The notes: generated from the letters alone by a model not told the origin. A stretch of 64,000 nt of DNA from Gnetum montanum (GCA_015680685.1 MNCI01000606.1:51134-115133), one strand, 5' to 3'; positions 1 to 12,345 are shown, counted from the stretch's first letter. Made by a program: numbers and translations.

Positions 1-592
1 TCCTAGTAGTCTTTAGCAATAGTTTGGGACTCAAACTAGATTCCCAGAAACTCTAAAATCTAACTTAGTTGAAGCAATTCAAAATTTTGCTAATTGTCAA
101 CTTGATAATTTTTGAAACTTACAAAATGACATCTATTGTAGTAAGAATTCTTACAAATCTAAGATTTAACACAACCCTACAAGGAAATGATCTAAGCATT
201 CCACAACCACTAAATGGTCTAAAGAAATAAATCTTTAAATCAAAAGGGGACTTGAATATTGTTAGAAATTCCAATAATTTGATGTAATGTTTTTACCAAA
301 CGCGAGAGAAACAAGAAGTAAAAATAAATGCATGGAATAGCTAATGAAGTATAACATATGTTTAAAACAAAAACACATGCATGATGTAATGTTAAAGAAA
401 GTGTTACATAGAATAACGTTTGTGAAAAGAATAAACTGTACATGATTAAAAAGAGAGATAGAAAAGTGGAACAAATCAAAGGCAAATTTATTGAAAATTA
501 TGCCCTTAAAAGTAGAAATATAGAAAAATTAAATATCAAGAGAAAGAACCTAGGAGGTTGTGATGGTAATACTATGAGATGAAATTGAGAAC
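1..592. other. Unassigned AT-rich flank
   Basis: No gene, repeat pair or RNA is recognised here. It is AT-rich sequence immediately left of the copia-type element A. A short minus-strand open frame of about 80 codons is hydrophobic by composition and matches nothing I know; it is probably chance. Confidence 0.4.
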
Positions 593-1671
593 TGAGAACT
601 TAGAAGGAGGGATGAATAAGTTGTCCAAATTGCAAGCAACACCTTTTACACAAAACATAAGATTTACGTGGTTCCCTAACTTGGGTAGTCCACACTCAAA
701 GGGTAGAATCCTTGCATATCTCTAGTCCTTGTTACTTCTAAAATGTGACTTAGAGGACACCATGACCTTTACAAAGTTTAAGCTCTGCTAAGAAGAGTTT
801 TGTTGTTGCAAAAACTCTTAACCTTGTAAGGTTCCAACAGGCTTAAGAGTGTTTTAAAGGATCTCACAACCTGTACAAAATAGAGCTTAGCTCTAGAGTT
901 CTTTGATGAAATAAAACAACTTAATTCCATAGGATCCAAATAATCTCTAAAAGGATTCCTTCTTGCAAGAAGCACATCAACCCCTCAAGGCAACAAGAAA
1001 GAAAAAAAAACCACAAGGAGACATTGTAACTTAATTTACAAAATCCTTGTACAATGAAGCATAGTTCCACAATAAATCTAATAAATGATGTGACAATTAA
1101 AGTACACAAGTACAACAACATGAGATAGATAATGATAAATTTGATGTTTATAATACTTACACAATTTCCAAGAGTTTTAAGTCTACTTATAGCCTCAGAG
1201 TTTTCAAAAATACCTCAAAATTCATGCAATATCTATTCAACGACTAGTGTAGATGTCTCCTTCGAGATTGGGATGTCTCTATGAATTTAGCTTCAACTCT
1301 GGGGAGATGTCTCCTTTTAGAATGGAACATCTATGAGGAGATTTCTTCTTGACAAAGGAGACAAATCCTATTTTTGGAAGACATCTTCCTATGATTGACT
1401 TCCTCTTGTCCAAGGTGTCTTCTTTTCCTTGGATACATCTCATTAACTTTTGAGATATGGGAGGCTTTCTCTTGTTGATTTAGCTTCCTCTCAATCCCTA
1501 AAGCATCTTAATTTAGCTTGTTGTCTTCATAGTTGTCCATGCTCTCATTTTTCCTATGAGTCTTTATCCATTATGTGGAGTTCTTGTCCTTGTCCTATAA
1601 ATACAAAATCTACAATAAACATCATTTTTTCTCTATTTTCCTTAATGTTTTGACATACCAAAGGGTCAAAA
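593..1671 (-). repeat. Element A 3' LTR
   Basis: It is a direct repeat of 6173-7278. Shared landmarks include the gaa-gaa-ggg-gatgaat end block, the 'ttacgtggttcc' block, the TGTCTC motifs and the terminal 'gacatacca'. Minus-strand U3 holds TGTCTC/GAGACA at 1254-1259, 1274-1279, 1308-1313 and 1358-1363. A TATA box (CTATAAGT, 1185-1192) follows. The related LTR of B is at 49461-50581 on the other strand. Confidence 0.85.
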
Positions 1672-1685
1672 ATCTCCTCCTTTTT
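1672..1685 (-). other. Polypurine tract of element A
   Basis: On the minus strand this reads AAAAAGGAGGAGAT immediately before the 3' LTR start. The same tract stands before the LTR of relative B at 49447-49460. It would be the plus-strand primer for reverse transcription. Confidence 0.8.
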
Positions 1686-2154
1686 GGTAATGTCAAAAAA
1701 TTAAGAAAATAAGTGAGTATAATCATGAAAATAAAATATAGCACAAGCACTTCTCCCCATTTTTGGACATGAACAAAAAGGATAATGCACATAAACTCTA
1801 TGGTAGAAAAGAAAATATTAAAATATTAAAGGATCAAGATAGATAAATTCCAATGGTAGCCATGATGATAATGAAGATAATGGCTCTAAGGCTCAAGGCA
1901 TAGGGTAGAGATTGCATGAAATATAACAATGAGACTATAAAGGAAAAAACATGTATCTATAATAAAAACATCAAAAAAACATAAGCATGATATAAACACA
2001 TAAACTATCTATTCATGAACTATCCACATAAACTATTCATAAAACTTGTCCACAATGCATATAGTTGCTCACATATCCTTATCATGTACAAAAACCAAAT
2101 ATGTGTACATCATCAAGAAAAATGTTTCTCCCTTCCTTTTTCTTTCAAACATCA

Positions 2155-3862
2155 TCAAAAAGAATAGCGCACCCAAGGATCATAATCACTAACCTCGGTT
2201 GTATCATTTGAGTCATCATTGGAAGCACTTGTAGCTTAACAAGGCCAATAGGTCTCCTCCTCATCATTTTCACTATTGGTGTTGGTGTTGGACACATGTT
2301 GCTCATCATCATCATTCGAAGAAGGTGACTAGATTGGAGTTCTACATGGATGAAGATTTACTTGAAATCAAGATGAAGCTAGTAGATCTAGCTAGGATGG
2401 AGCCTATTGAAAGGGTGAGAAAGTTTTCTTCCTTTGATAAGTAAGAGGTTTAGTAGGTCTCCATTGCAAAGAAGTCCCAAAAATGCTCTCTATAGCCTAC
2501 TACTCAAAAATCATGAGAGCATAAACCTATGGATAGGAACTGGGTCCTTTTTCTATGGGGTCATGAGGCTCCCTTTGAACACATACCAGTGGTGCATCAA
2601 GCTCATCTAAATTGAAGGCATTTTTGAAGTAATAGGTTTGGGAAGGCCTAGCTACTGCTAAATGTTGAGGTGGAATAGTATGGTCTTCCTCACTATCTAA
2701 AATGGAAGGAGTGGTAATCTTCTTAAACTATTGTTCATCGAGAGGAGGAGGAATCCCAACAACATCCAATCTCTTATGAAGGTAAGAGAGGTTACGATTG
2801 ATCATCCCAAGTGTGTGAGCAAGTGGCCTGAACAACTTCTTCAATGAAGACCTTATCTAGGTCTTTGTAGATTTGGACCTTCTCAACTATGAAGAGGCTT
2901 GGAATGGTAATGTTGATCTCTTCTTCTGGGACTGTGGTGGTTGGTGCTTGATCTTGCTTCATCGGCATGGGAAGAGCTCCTCTTAGTTGCATATTCACTA
3001 GGATTCCTCTTTCCTTTAATCAAAGAAATATCTAGAATGGATACACCTCTTTGACAGATTAGTAGACTAATGAGGTGAGGATGTCCCAAGATCCTCTCTT
3101 TGGTAAACATACCTAGCATGTCACAATAGAGGGTATGACCCAAGTCCAAAGGATATCCTATAAGAAGATAATATAGAATAAATGCTTGGGCTTTAGTAAA
3201 TAGTTATAGATTTCCCCTTTCATAATGATGTTATACAAGACGATGAGCTATAAGATGGAAGCATTAGGATCCATCTGACTCCTATAAATCTTCCCTCTAC
3301 CAAGAGACATAGACTCCCAAAATAATGCATCATAGAATTCATCTTGGAAAATGGGAATTACACCATTCATGAAAATATCATTAATGGAATGAATGATGAT
3401 CTTGAATACGTAAGCACTAGTAATCCCAAGAAGTGCATTGACTAATTGAGGATATACCTCTATGACCAAACCCTTAATCATGGAAGTAAAAGCTTCAAAA
3501 TTAGTATTCATAATGACTATATTACTATAAATTTCCATAATGAGAATTTTGGATACACAAAAATTCATAGAGATAAATGTGATCCAATTTAAATCTTAGA
3601 GGAAACTCATCAATTCATTTTGCCTACATTGTGGGAAGGAAAGAGAATTCTCAGAAACAATGGAAATAATTCAAGTTACCTTAAACTAGTGTTGGATGCT
3701 TCCTAAATGAAATTGAGGGTTGTAGGTGGTGGAAGTGCTTAGAGATGCTTTCTTACATTTCTTCTTTCGCAATGACCTAGATGTTGCAACATTCTTGTGA
3801 GCCATGGATGCACATATCATTATTGTTGGTAGGGTCTAAGTCATCTCTTCTCTCCTTGTCAT
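2155..3862 (-). pseudogene. Accessory ORF of element A (plant transposon protein-like), broken
   Basis: It occupies the place where pol would be. Homology to the accessory ORF of element B runs from the start (ATG at 3862) to the acidic end. The order of recognisable parts is: a start region rich in Lys/Arg; a segment containing ITSAYVFKIII and DEFYDALFWESMS; GHTLYCDMLGMFTKERILGH with PHLISLLICQRGV; a linker with AIESIFGTSLQW (about 2452-2493); an Asp/Glu/Ser/Asn-rich tail; and the terminus DPWVRYSF before a stop at 2155-2157. The length of 1708 nt is not a multiple of three and frames shift, so it is a pseudogene. The 'P-x-LI-x-L-C-x-R-x-G' pattern resembles the putative plant transposon protein group. 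Its biochemical role is unknown. Confidence 0.65.
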
Positions 3863-3929
3863 CTCATTGAAAATGATTCAAAAATAAGGGTTTGGATTTA
3901 CATAATCACATCAAGCATAGGTAACAAAA

Positions 3930-4140
3930 AAGTAGACATATCTTTTAAAAGATAGATGTATCCTCTATACCTAAAACTACAAGTAGACATCTCTTTTGGA
4001 AAGTAGATGTCTCCATTGCATAGAGATAAAAATCAGGTAGATGTCTCCTTCCATGAGTAGACATTACTAGGTAGACATCTCTTTTGAATGTAGATGTCTC
4101 ATAGGAGACATCTTTAGGGAGATGTCTCATCAAGATGTGA
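3930..4140 (-). promoter_or_regulatory. Internal TGTCTC/GAGACA array upstream of the element A accessory ORF
   Basis: Five exact TGTCTC or GAGACA hexamers occur at 4008-4013, 4042-4047, 4095-4100, 4105-4110 and 4123-4128, with further one-mismatch 'gtagacat' copies between. The array sits between gag and the accessory ORF, about 150-270 bp upstream of its start on the minus strand. The same hexamers cluster in the U3 of this element's LTRs. TGTCTC is the classical auxin-response core; that function is inferred, not shown. Confidence 0.55.
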
Positions 4141-4256
4141 ATCAACAAGATAAGGCATAGGAATGGCTACCAAGGTTTATAGTGTTAAAATATACTTACA
4201 ATGAATTGAAAACTTACCTCTACTTACCCTCCTTGTTGATGAAAAGATGAGAGCAC

Positions 4257-6109
4257 CTAAGAAGATTGAGAAAGAGATTCCTCTATTAAGGTACCTCTTC
4301 TTGCATCAACTTCCTCTATTTCCAAGGACTACCTTCCTTTCACAAAGTTGCTAGAGAGGATCTTTTCAATATCATTTTCTTTTCTTTTGATTCTCCATGT
4401 CTTCTTAGCTTTCTTGTCCTTCTGAATTATCCTTGTTTTCTTGTGGTCATGCATAGTTTCCTTTCTAGACACATTTGGGTAAGACCAGGGAGTCTTATGA
4501 TATAACTAGGTGTTCATATCATAATATTTCAAATTTCAATTCCATTACTTATGCCCAAGATTATTATAGTAACAACATCTAATCTTTCTATTATGATTAG
4601 AGTAATTAAACCTTGGAGTTGTTTGTGGTTGGGATGTGATAATGGTTGATACTTTAATCTTTGGAGAAACCTTTTGTTTGAATGAATTTTATGTAGATGC
4701 TTCTTCTTGTTAGCAACACCCTAGTCCACTTTTATCATGTGAACTTCTTCCTTGCCCAAGAACCATCCAAAGGTACTCTTTTCCTTTGATCAACCTTTCA
4801 TTTACAAGTTTAGCATCTACAAGTTCTTTCTTAATCTACTCATAAGACTTGGTTAGATCTTTATTCTTAGCTGTAAGGTTTAAGATTTCTTTTGTAAGAT
4901 CAAAAATTATTATATTTAATGAAGAAATATCTTGATTCTTTGTTTTTATTTGCTTAGTCAACTTTACACAAAGACTTTAAAATGATAAGAGTTCCTTACA
5001 CAATAGGTCATACCTCTCTTCCTAATTCTCAAATTGATCATCATTTGAGATGCTAGCATCATCATCTATGAGAGCCATACAAATGAGGTGTGAATATTTT
5101 GCATTGTCCTCCACCTCTTCTTCACTTTTTTCTCCATCATTCCAACTTGTGTAGAAATTGGTCTTTTTCATATCCACATCATTCCTGTTTTTTCATTCTA
5201 ACCTAGGATTACTAGGAAATTTGGAGGCCACATGGCCTCTTCCACCACAAATCCAACATTTTATTGAAAAAGAATCAAAATTATAGTTTGATGAATACTT
5301 ATCTTTAACCTTATCCTTGGTATTGAATTGGCTGGATCCTTGTTGCTAAAGGTTCTTACATATTTTTCTTGATAGCTTTTGAAGCCTTCTAGATAAAAGA
5401 GAAATTTCTTCTTGAATATTCACTACATGATCTTTTAGGTCCTTCTCTAATTCCAAGGTAATAAGTTTTTCTTTTATTTATCCTTCACTTATGAGATTCA
5501 TTTCATAGGCAATAAAGACACTCTAGAGTTCTTCAAATTTTAAAACTAAAAAGTCCCTAATTTCTTCCATTGCTATAACCTTAGGTATAAAATCATGTTG
5601 GAGTGTTTGAATCATTTTTATTATCACATCTCTCTTAGGTTGATCCTTTCCAATACTGCTAATTGCTACAACTAAATTGTTAGCCCTAAAAAAATAGTCT
5701 TTTATCTTTTTACCTTCTCTTATTCTAAGTTTGTCATATTCACTTTGTAAAACTAAAATTTTAGATTGGTTAACTATGAATGTGCCCTCATAGGTAGCTT
5801 CTAATGTTTCTCAAATTTCTTTAGTCATTATACATCTAGTATTCTCTTGAATTCAAACTTATTTAATGCACAATATAAACAATTTTTTACTTTGAAATTG
5901 TACATAAACTTATCTCTTTCTTTCGACTTCCACTTGCTCCATAATTTGAGAATCTTCATTGCACTATCAACTAGTGGTGTGTATCCTTTGAGAATGGACT
6001 TCCAAACCTTAAAATCCATTAATTCAAAGAAGCCCTACATCCTTGCCTTCAAGTATGCAAAATAAAACCCATAGAACATAGGTGGCTTCATGTATGATGT
6101 TTCCTCCAT
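4257..6109 (-). pseudogene. gag: Decayed Ty1/copia gag (UBN2 type) of element A
   Basis: Gag packages the element RNA in virus-like particles. The start at 6109 opens MEETSYMKPPMF, followed by the copia-gag signature FKVWKSILKGY and a CALNKFEF stretch. A CCHC zinc knuckle (C-W-I-C, then GGRGHVAS) lies at 5217-5258; its last Cys is replaced by Phe. A Leu/Lys-rich coiled-coil segment follows at about 4780-5050, and a second degenerate knuckle at about 4490-4540. Several in-frame stops interrupt it, for example in the codon after 'KARM'. The frame order matches the better-preserved gag of element B. It ends at a TAG at 4257-4259. Family assignment is firm; function in this copy is lost. Confidence 0.8.
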
Positions 6110-6150
6110 AGTTCACTCTTGAATGTTGATGTTGAGTGCAAGAGTATCAG

Positions 6151-6162
6151 GATCTAATACCA
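6151..6162 (-). other. Primer-binding site, tRNA-iMet type
   Basis: On the minus strand it reads TGGTATTAGATC. The usual plant initiator-Met primer site is TGGTATCAGAGC, so 10 of 12 bases agree. It lies just inside the 5' LTR and about 40 nt before the gag start, as expected for a copia-type element. Confidence 0.75.
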
Positions 6163-6172
6163 CTTAAGGACC

Positions 6173-7278
6173 AATAATTTAGAAGAAGGGGATGAATAAT
6201 CTCCCCAAATTACAAGCAACACTTCTTACACAAAACATAAGAATTACGTGGTTCCCCAACTTGGGTAGTTCACACTTGAAGGATAGATTCCTTGCACACC
6301 TCTAGACTTTGTTTCTTCCAAAATTTCATTTACAAGACATCACAACCTTTGCAAAGTTTGAGCTTCATGAAGGAGAGTTTCCTCGCTATGAAAAATCTTA
6401 ACCCCACAAGGTTCCAACAAGCTCAAGAGTGTTCTAAAATATTCCATAACTTGTAAAAAATAGAGCTCATCTCCAGAGGATTTTGACGCAGCAAAACAAC
6501 TTAATCCCATAGGATCCCAAAAGCTCTAAGAGGATGCCTTCTCACAAGAAGCACATCAACCCCCCAAGGTAGCAAGAAAAGAAAAATAAATACAAGGAGA
6601 GAGTATAACTCAATTTACAAATTCCTTGTATAATGAAGCGTAGTTCCACAACAAAATCTAACAAATGATGTGACAATTCAATTAAACAAGTATAATAGCA
6701 TAAGATAGACAATGATAGCTTTGATGTTGACAATGCTTACATAGTTCCAAGATTTTGGAGTTTACTTATAGTCTCAAATTTTCTAAAAATACCTTAAAAT
6801 TTCTACAAGAACTATTCAATGGCTAGTGTAGATGTCTCTCTTAAGATTGTGACATCTCTTTGAATTTAGCTTCAACTCTGGGAGATGTCTCCTTTCAGAA
6901 TGGGACATCTTTGAGAAGGCATCTTCTTTGCAAAGGATACATCTCTTGTTTTTGGGAGACATATTTTTTTGATTGACTTCCTCTCAACCAAGATGTCTTC
7001 TATTTCTTGGAGACGTTTTCTCAACTTTTGAGCTTTGGGAGGATTCTTATTGATTTAGCTTCCTCTTAATCCCTGGAGCATCTTCATTTTGCTTATAGTC
7101 TTTGTACTTGTCCATGCTCTTATTTTGACTATGAAGTCTTTTAGTTTGATAGCCATGCTTCCTTGAGTCCTTATCCATGATGTGGAGTTCTTGTTCTTGC
7201 CTTGTAAATACAACATCCATGACAAACATCCTTTGTTTTCCATTTTCCTTAATGTTTTGACATACCAAAAGGTTAACA
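6173..7278 (-). repeat. Element A 5' LTR
   Basis: It is the partner of 593-1671. On the minus strand it begins TGTTAACCTTTTGGTATG at 7278. The TATA box (CTATAAGT) is at 6764-6771, downstream of TGTCTC/GAGACA at 6956-6961, 6886-6891 and 6833-6838. Its inner edge lies next to the primer-binding site. The exact left boundary is uncertain by about 10 bp because the inner terminus has diverged. Confidence 0.85.
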
Positions 7279-9235
7279 AAAGATAGGGATTAGGGATGAT
7301 TGATGAGGAGCTACATTACCCTATTCTCTCTCTAATGAATGTGCTTAATAAATATTTGATAGAACTGCTATAGATTAGAAACTAGAAATATGTAATAACA
7401 AAGGATTAAATTAGATTTGTGCATCAATCTAGATCATAAAGAATTATTCTCGTAATAGGAGGATAGCATAGAGGAAATATAATGTATTAATGGGGAGAGA
7501 AAATAATTAAAAAGAAACTTTAAAAAGTTGAAGATCACATATAGTTTTCTAATAATTGCTGGAAAAGTAGCTATTTCATGAAATGGATGAGTCTTCAAAA
7601 AGTTTTCCAATTTCTAATATTCCAACTACTAGCCTCTTTCTATTTAGGGGTATCCTCCTATTTATAGGTCATAAATGCCTTATAGATTGTGAAGAAATTA
7701 TGCATTAGGGTCCACAAAATATTCTATAATATTTTAGAGAAGAGAAATAAGTTGTAGTTGTAGTAGAGATTGAAGATATAGCTAATGTAGAAAATGATGT
7801 CAAATGTCAAAAGTAAGATTGATGTTGGGCATTAAAGAGAAAATTGATGCTAAAGATTAAGGATATATTACTAAAGAAGCTAAAATCAAAATCAATGTAG
7901 GAGATGATGCTAGATGTTAAAACTAAAGGCTAAGAATAAGCATGCCAAATTAATGCTAAAAATGATGTAAGATGTCATCTTGATGAATGTTGGAGAAGAA
8001 TCACAAACAACTTGGTTGATGACATAGAATGTTGAATCTAGACTATTGAAGATGGCTTTGAGATAAAAATCCATGGAATAAACCAAGAACTTTGACTTAT
8101 GCAGAAAAAGCTAAACTGGGTACAACATTATTACCCTTGATGTACATTGCTAAAAAGCTGAAGAAGAATATATAAAGAAAAGGCACAAGTTATTAGGTAT
8201 CTATAAGAGAATTTAAATGAACCAAGAAAATGAGGAGAAATTTTGAGACATTGTTGATATACCTACTATGGAGTGGTACACCACAAAACTAGAGCATGAT
8301 TTAATTCAAAAAAGTACACATAAAAATGTTAGTAAAACACTCCCTAACCTACTCATTTTTCTTAATTAAATCCTTATCGAAGAAAGGTAGGAGGGCACTT
8401 GTTTAGCCTCACTACTATAGAACATGAAAGGAGAAAGAGATAGAGAAAGATAGAGAGATAGAAAAAAGAGAAAATAATAAATAATAAAATAAGAGGAAAG
8501 AAAGCTAGGAACATTATTGATAAATTAATGGTAGGGTGCTATGTTGTAGAAGAAGAACATGGCTACAACCCTAAAACCAACCTCTCCCTTATCTCACTCA
8601 CATGAATATTTACACTTCTTGCATTACTTTGAACTCAACACTATCGCACTGGGTTAGAACAAAGACACTTGTTTGACCTTAATAATGCTAAATATAGAGA
8701 GAAATAAAAATAGATTAGGATAAGGAATGAGAGGAAGAAGAGAGAAATATTATATAGAAGAGCATAAATTATTAGCATACAAAGATAAAATGTAAAGAAG
8801 AAAGGCAAAAAAAGAGGTTATCACTCATACACATGTCATGATGACAATGTTATGTCATAGAAGTGGGGCATGGCTAAATCCTACATTTTACATTGAAAAA
8901 AGGATGTCATATATATTATTAAAATAATCCCTTCTTATCTCGCTAAAAAATACACTCAGGCATGTCCTTACATAAAGTAGTGAGATATTTAGTTACTAAA
9001 AAACCTCACTAATTTGTGTTGGGCACATAGAGAAGAACGGGATAGACAACATCGGGAACTATGAAGAAAATAGCTAGAGAAATAATAGAACATAAGATAG
9101 AGGGGGAAGGGGGAGGAATAGTAAGTAAAATAGTGCAAGTAAAATAGGGTTTAGAGAAAGCTCGTTATTCTAACATATTATATATCTTGTCATAGTATAA
9201 AAGATCTAAAATATAGTAAAGTATCACCAAGAGAA
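7279..9235 (-). repeat. Probable 3' LTR / 3' region of element E
   Basis: Non-coding sequence downstream of the integrase. On the minus strand a TATA box (CTATAAAT) lies at 7660-7667, followed by a GGAGGATA context, as in an LTR promoter. No partner LTR is present in the window, so the borders are not defined. Confidence 0.4.
8390..8960. repeat. Degenerate ~280-bp tandem repeat in element E 3' region
   Basis: Two diverged copies start at about 8393 and 8665. Shared landmarks in order are CACTTGTTT, a purine-rich block of gaga/aaat, an 'atggcta' block, and a cttatctc block. A possible third remnant begins near 9025. Identity is low and judged by eye. Confidence 0.4.
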
Positions 9236-9239
9236 CACA

Positions 9240-10340
9240 TGTTTAGTATTAAACAATTAGCAGGTTCAATGTTGTGAATTGACTATATGTAGTAGTGCTT
9301 TAAGAAGCTTTTGTTGACAGGATTTGGAAATTGATGTCCTTCTATATTAGATAGGATATAGATGTCATTTTGTAGAGATTTAATCACTAGAAAGGGACCT
9401 TGGAAGTGGGGGACAACTTTATAACTTTAGAGTTTATAAAATGGCATAGGAATAGATTTCCTTTATGAATCTCTTTGATTCTAACATGTTTGAAGTTTTG
9501 ACATTGATTATTTGCTTGATATTCTTATAGATGTTGAAGAATAACTTGTCATTATTCTTTAACAAGATCCAACTCAATGCATCACATGTTGTTGTTATCC
9601 TAATCTAAATACTAAACATGGAGAGCAACATGAAGAGATGAAATATAGAGCTTAGCTAGTAAGATTTTCTTAGAACCATAGGCTAAAAAATACAAGATAT
9701 GACCAATAATTATATGAAAGATGGTACAATGGACCAAAATAGCATATAATAGCTATACATGCTAATTGTGATTGGTTTTATTAACCATAATATGAAGGAA
9801 ACAAATGAAATTTTTATTAGTGGACTTGGCTTGGCCATTATATTAAAGGCAATAAAGTGATGATAATGACTAAGTAATGTGATACATGGAGAAAAAATTA
9901 ACTACTTCCTTACTTTTGAATTATGATCCATAGTTACAATTTGGAGTGGTGCATTAAAGTGGATTATTATGTGGTCAAGAATGAAATGATAAATGAAGCA
10001 GGAGTTTATAGAACATAAATAAACAACCTTTACCAATTTAGTAAAATAGCCAGTAGTAGCCAATATAAATTGGCTTCTAATAGATGAAGGAGGATTGATG
10101 GTAATAATAATTTTTAAATCTCATTTTTGGAAGGACAATGTGATTTGAAACATGTTAAGCTCATGTGAAGGGATATAAATAAGTGATGCATGTCATTGAT
10201 AAGTATCATACATCTTGACTAGATTGTACACATATTTAGCTAAGTTTGGCCACTAATAGCTTAAATAAATGATACAAGTAGCTAACATAACATAGAAGAA
10301 GGATCATAAAAGAAACTAATTAACTCTTGAGCACTAACTC
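9240..10340 (-). pseudogene. int: Integrase remnant of element E
   Basis: Integrase inserts the cDNA copy into the host genome. Visible on the minus strand are the core segment PPSSIRSQFILATTGYFTKL, where the catalytic Asp of the usual A-T-D-Y motif is Gly. Next comes FNAPLQIVTMDHNSK, the place of the second catalytic Asp region. The C-terminal domain (about 9240-9560) carries KLSPTSKVPF and HQFPNPVNKSFLKHYYI, equal to the usual K-x-x-P-x-W-x-G-P-(Y/F) and L-K-x-Y-Y pattern. Many stops are present. Confidence 0.7.
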
Positions 10341-10734
10341 TACCACTAACATCTACCACTGACGCTTGAGCAAACCTAATTAAGAACTATCTTAGACTTT
10401 ATAGGACTATGATAACATAGAAGAAGGATCATAAAAGAAACTCAACATAAAATATTAGGATTCACTAATAATAAGTGTTTACTATGTTTACATAAAGCAT
10501 CTTTTGAGCAAGTGTGAGATTATTAGAAGTATTTCTAGTAGTGAAGTAATGAAAAAGATTATCATATTATTGATTCTTATCATTATATTAATAGCATCAA
10601 TTGTGATATTAGAAGATTGTATAATAAGCATTAAACAAAAAATTTGTACAAGTTGATCTCATATAGTTAAAGGATCATTGTGAATTGTATATTTTATCAA
10701 AGTGTCAACTAGTTTATTTTTATAGTGCAAAATG

Positions 10735-11000
10735 TGGCTCAAGGTATGAGCAGAAAAGGAAACAATAAGTGAGTAGCCTTATAATCAAATTCACCATTAA
10801 CTTGATTTATGATGAACTAAGATTAACCATAAATAGTAATAGTCTTGACTTGATTTTGCAAGGCTAGTAAGAGACCTTGTATAAGAGCCTCATATTTAGC
10901 TATGTTATTAGTGCATGGAAAATCAAGCTTATAAGCCTTGTAATGGACTTGTTTGGGAGAAAACCTAAGGACATAGGTTGCACTAGTTTTGAAAGAAGTG
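10735..11000 (-). pseudogene. Second (archaeal-type) RNase H domain of element E
   Basis: The minus-strand reading gives YKLDFPCTNNIAKYEALIQG, then LLLALQNQVKTITIYG and INQVNGEFDYKA. The pattern E-F-P-C-T-N-N-I-A-E-Y-E-A-L with Q-V-N-G-E is the hallmark of the extra RNase H in Tat-lineage gypsy elements. The catalytic Asp after 'YG' is replaced by a stop, so this copy is inactive. Confidence 0.75.
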
Positions 11001-11069
11001 TGTGCTTTGTTGAAATAAAGGACAATCTATGAATTACTTGTGTCAATATATAAGCTATGAAAAACATTA

Positions 11070-11530
11070 GTTGTTTCAAAAAATTATGCCTTGACCTTTG
11101 ATGAAGTGTGGAAATAGAAAAGAAAGGTTAAATTCCATAAGAATAGTCTTTCATTGTGCTAAGTGATGATTGTTAGAAGGATTATTAGTAATGACTTTAA
11201 GAATATTATCTTTGTATGTAACAAATATATTAGCACTTAGAAGGTAATATCTTCACTTTTTAAGAGTGAAGACAAGACTTAGATAAGATTTTTCAATGTT
11301 AGAATACCTAGTTTTACAATCTAAGAAAGGTTGATATATGTAATATATGGAAAGATCAAATCCATCTTATTATATTTGAGAAAGCATAATTGATATGGAA
11401 TGGTTAGATTTAGAAATATAGAGGTAAAAATGTTGATCAAATTTTGGAGGATGTAGAATAGGAGGGATGGTCAAAACTACTTTGATAAAGTCAAAGGCCT
11501 TTTGATGCATCTCATTCCATATGAAAGAGA
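11070..11530 (-). pseudogene. RNase H domain of element E
   Basis: On the minus strand: WNEMHQKAFDFIKVVLTIPP, then FYLYISKSNHSISIML, RYSNIEKSYLSLVF and KRYYLL-like segments. This is the standard gypsy RNase H following the RT. Stops interrupt it. Confidence 0.7.
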
Positions 11531-11659
11531 TAGATTTATGAAGTGAGTTAAAAAATGAAGATGATTAGTTAAATGACAAATTGATTAAAGATGATGTTGT
11601 AGAATACACATATCTCAAAAATTTCTAAGTGGTGCAAGATCTAGAATAGTTTTGATCTC

Positions 11660-12345
11660 TTTTAGATCCACTACTATGGCAAGTAACCTAACATCTTACC
11701 TATGAGGACTCCAAAGATGCATTTCTTAAGATGAAGATATAGGTTAAACTTATTACAATAAGTTAAAACTTTATCTAAGTCAAAATCATGGTTAGTTTCC
11801 AAGGTATATTTTATCATTAAATCATCAACATGATGGTTACCTATTTTGGATATTATATCATTAAAAATAAAATTCATATCTCACTGATAAGTAGCTCTAG
11901 AATTTTTGAGGTCGAAGAGTATTTTAGTGTAGCAAAATGTTCCCCAAGGAGTCATGAAGGTATTATATTGTTGGTGCTCTAGAATTCTCTGGATTTGATT
12001 ATAAATAGAAAATCAATCCATTAAGGATAGAAAAGCATGACTAGTCATAAAGTTTATGAGTTGACTGAATGTTTGGTAAAGAAAAATCATCCTTAAGAGT
12101 GACCTTTTCAAGATATCAAAGGTCAATGCATATACAAATGCTAACATTTTTTCTAGGAACTACAACCATGTTAGAAATCCAATCATAATAGATGATATGA
12201 TGAATTTATTTGTCATTGTAGAGTTTAGTGATCTTTCTTTTACAGTAAGATCAATAGCTGGATGGATTTTCCTAATCTTCTATGAATAGGTTTAGAATCT
12301 ACCTCTAAATGATGTTATGTTGTACTCGTTTTGGATCTAGATTGG
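11660..12345 (-). pseudogene. Reverse transcriptase remnant of element E
   Basis: The minus strand shows SNMVVVPRKN, a KDDF block, then the active-site region HVDDLMIKYTLETNHDFD (YVDD changed to HVDD). NLYLHLKKCIFGVLIGKMLG follows, corresponding to the usual L-x-L-N-P-x-K-C-x-F-G-V-x-x-G-K-x-L-G. Stops lie between the blocks. RT lineage is gypsy; the Tat placement rests on the second RNase H downstream. Confidence 0.75.

Larger units (their letters stand above)
593..7278 (-). mobile_element. Element A: non-autonomous Ty1/copia-type LTR retrotransposon with accessory ORF instead of pol
   Basis: Two direct repeats of about 1.1 kb (593-1671 and 6173-7278) bound an interior of about 4.5 kb. Read on the minus strand the order is 5' LTR, tRNA-iMet-like primer site (6151-6162), copia gag (4257-6109), a TGTCTC/GAGACA motif block (about 3930-4140), an accessory ORF (2155-3862), polypurine tract (1672-1685) and 3' LTR. 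I see no protease, integrase, RT or RNase H. It would therefore need another element's enzymes to move. The reading frames carry stops and frameshifts, so the copy is dead. A target-site duplication was not evident. Element B is a relative in the opposite orientation. Confidence 0.85.

Noticed and set aside
593-7278. Target-site duplication for element A.
   Set aside because: Flanks (agaac on the left, aaaga on the right) do not match convincingly, and LTR ends are uncertain by a few bases.
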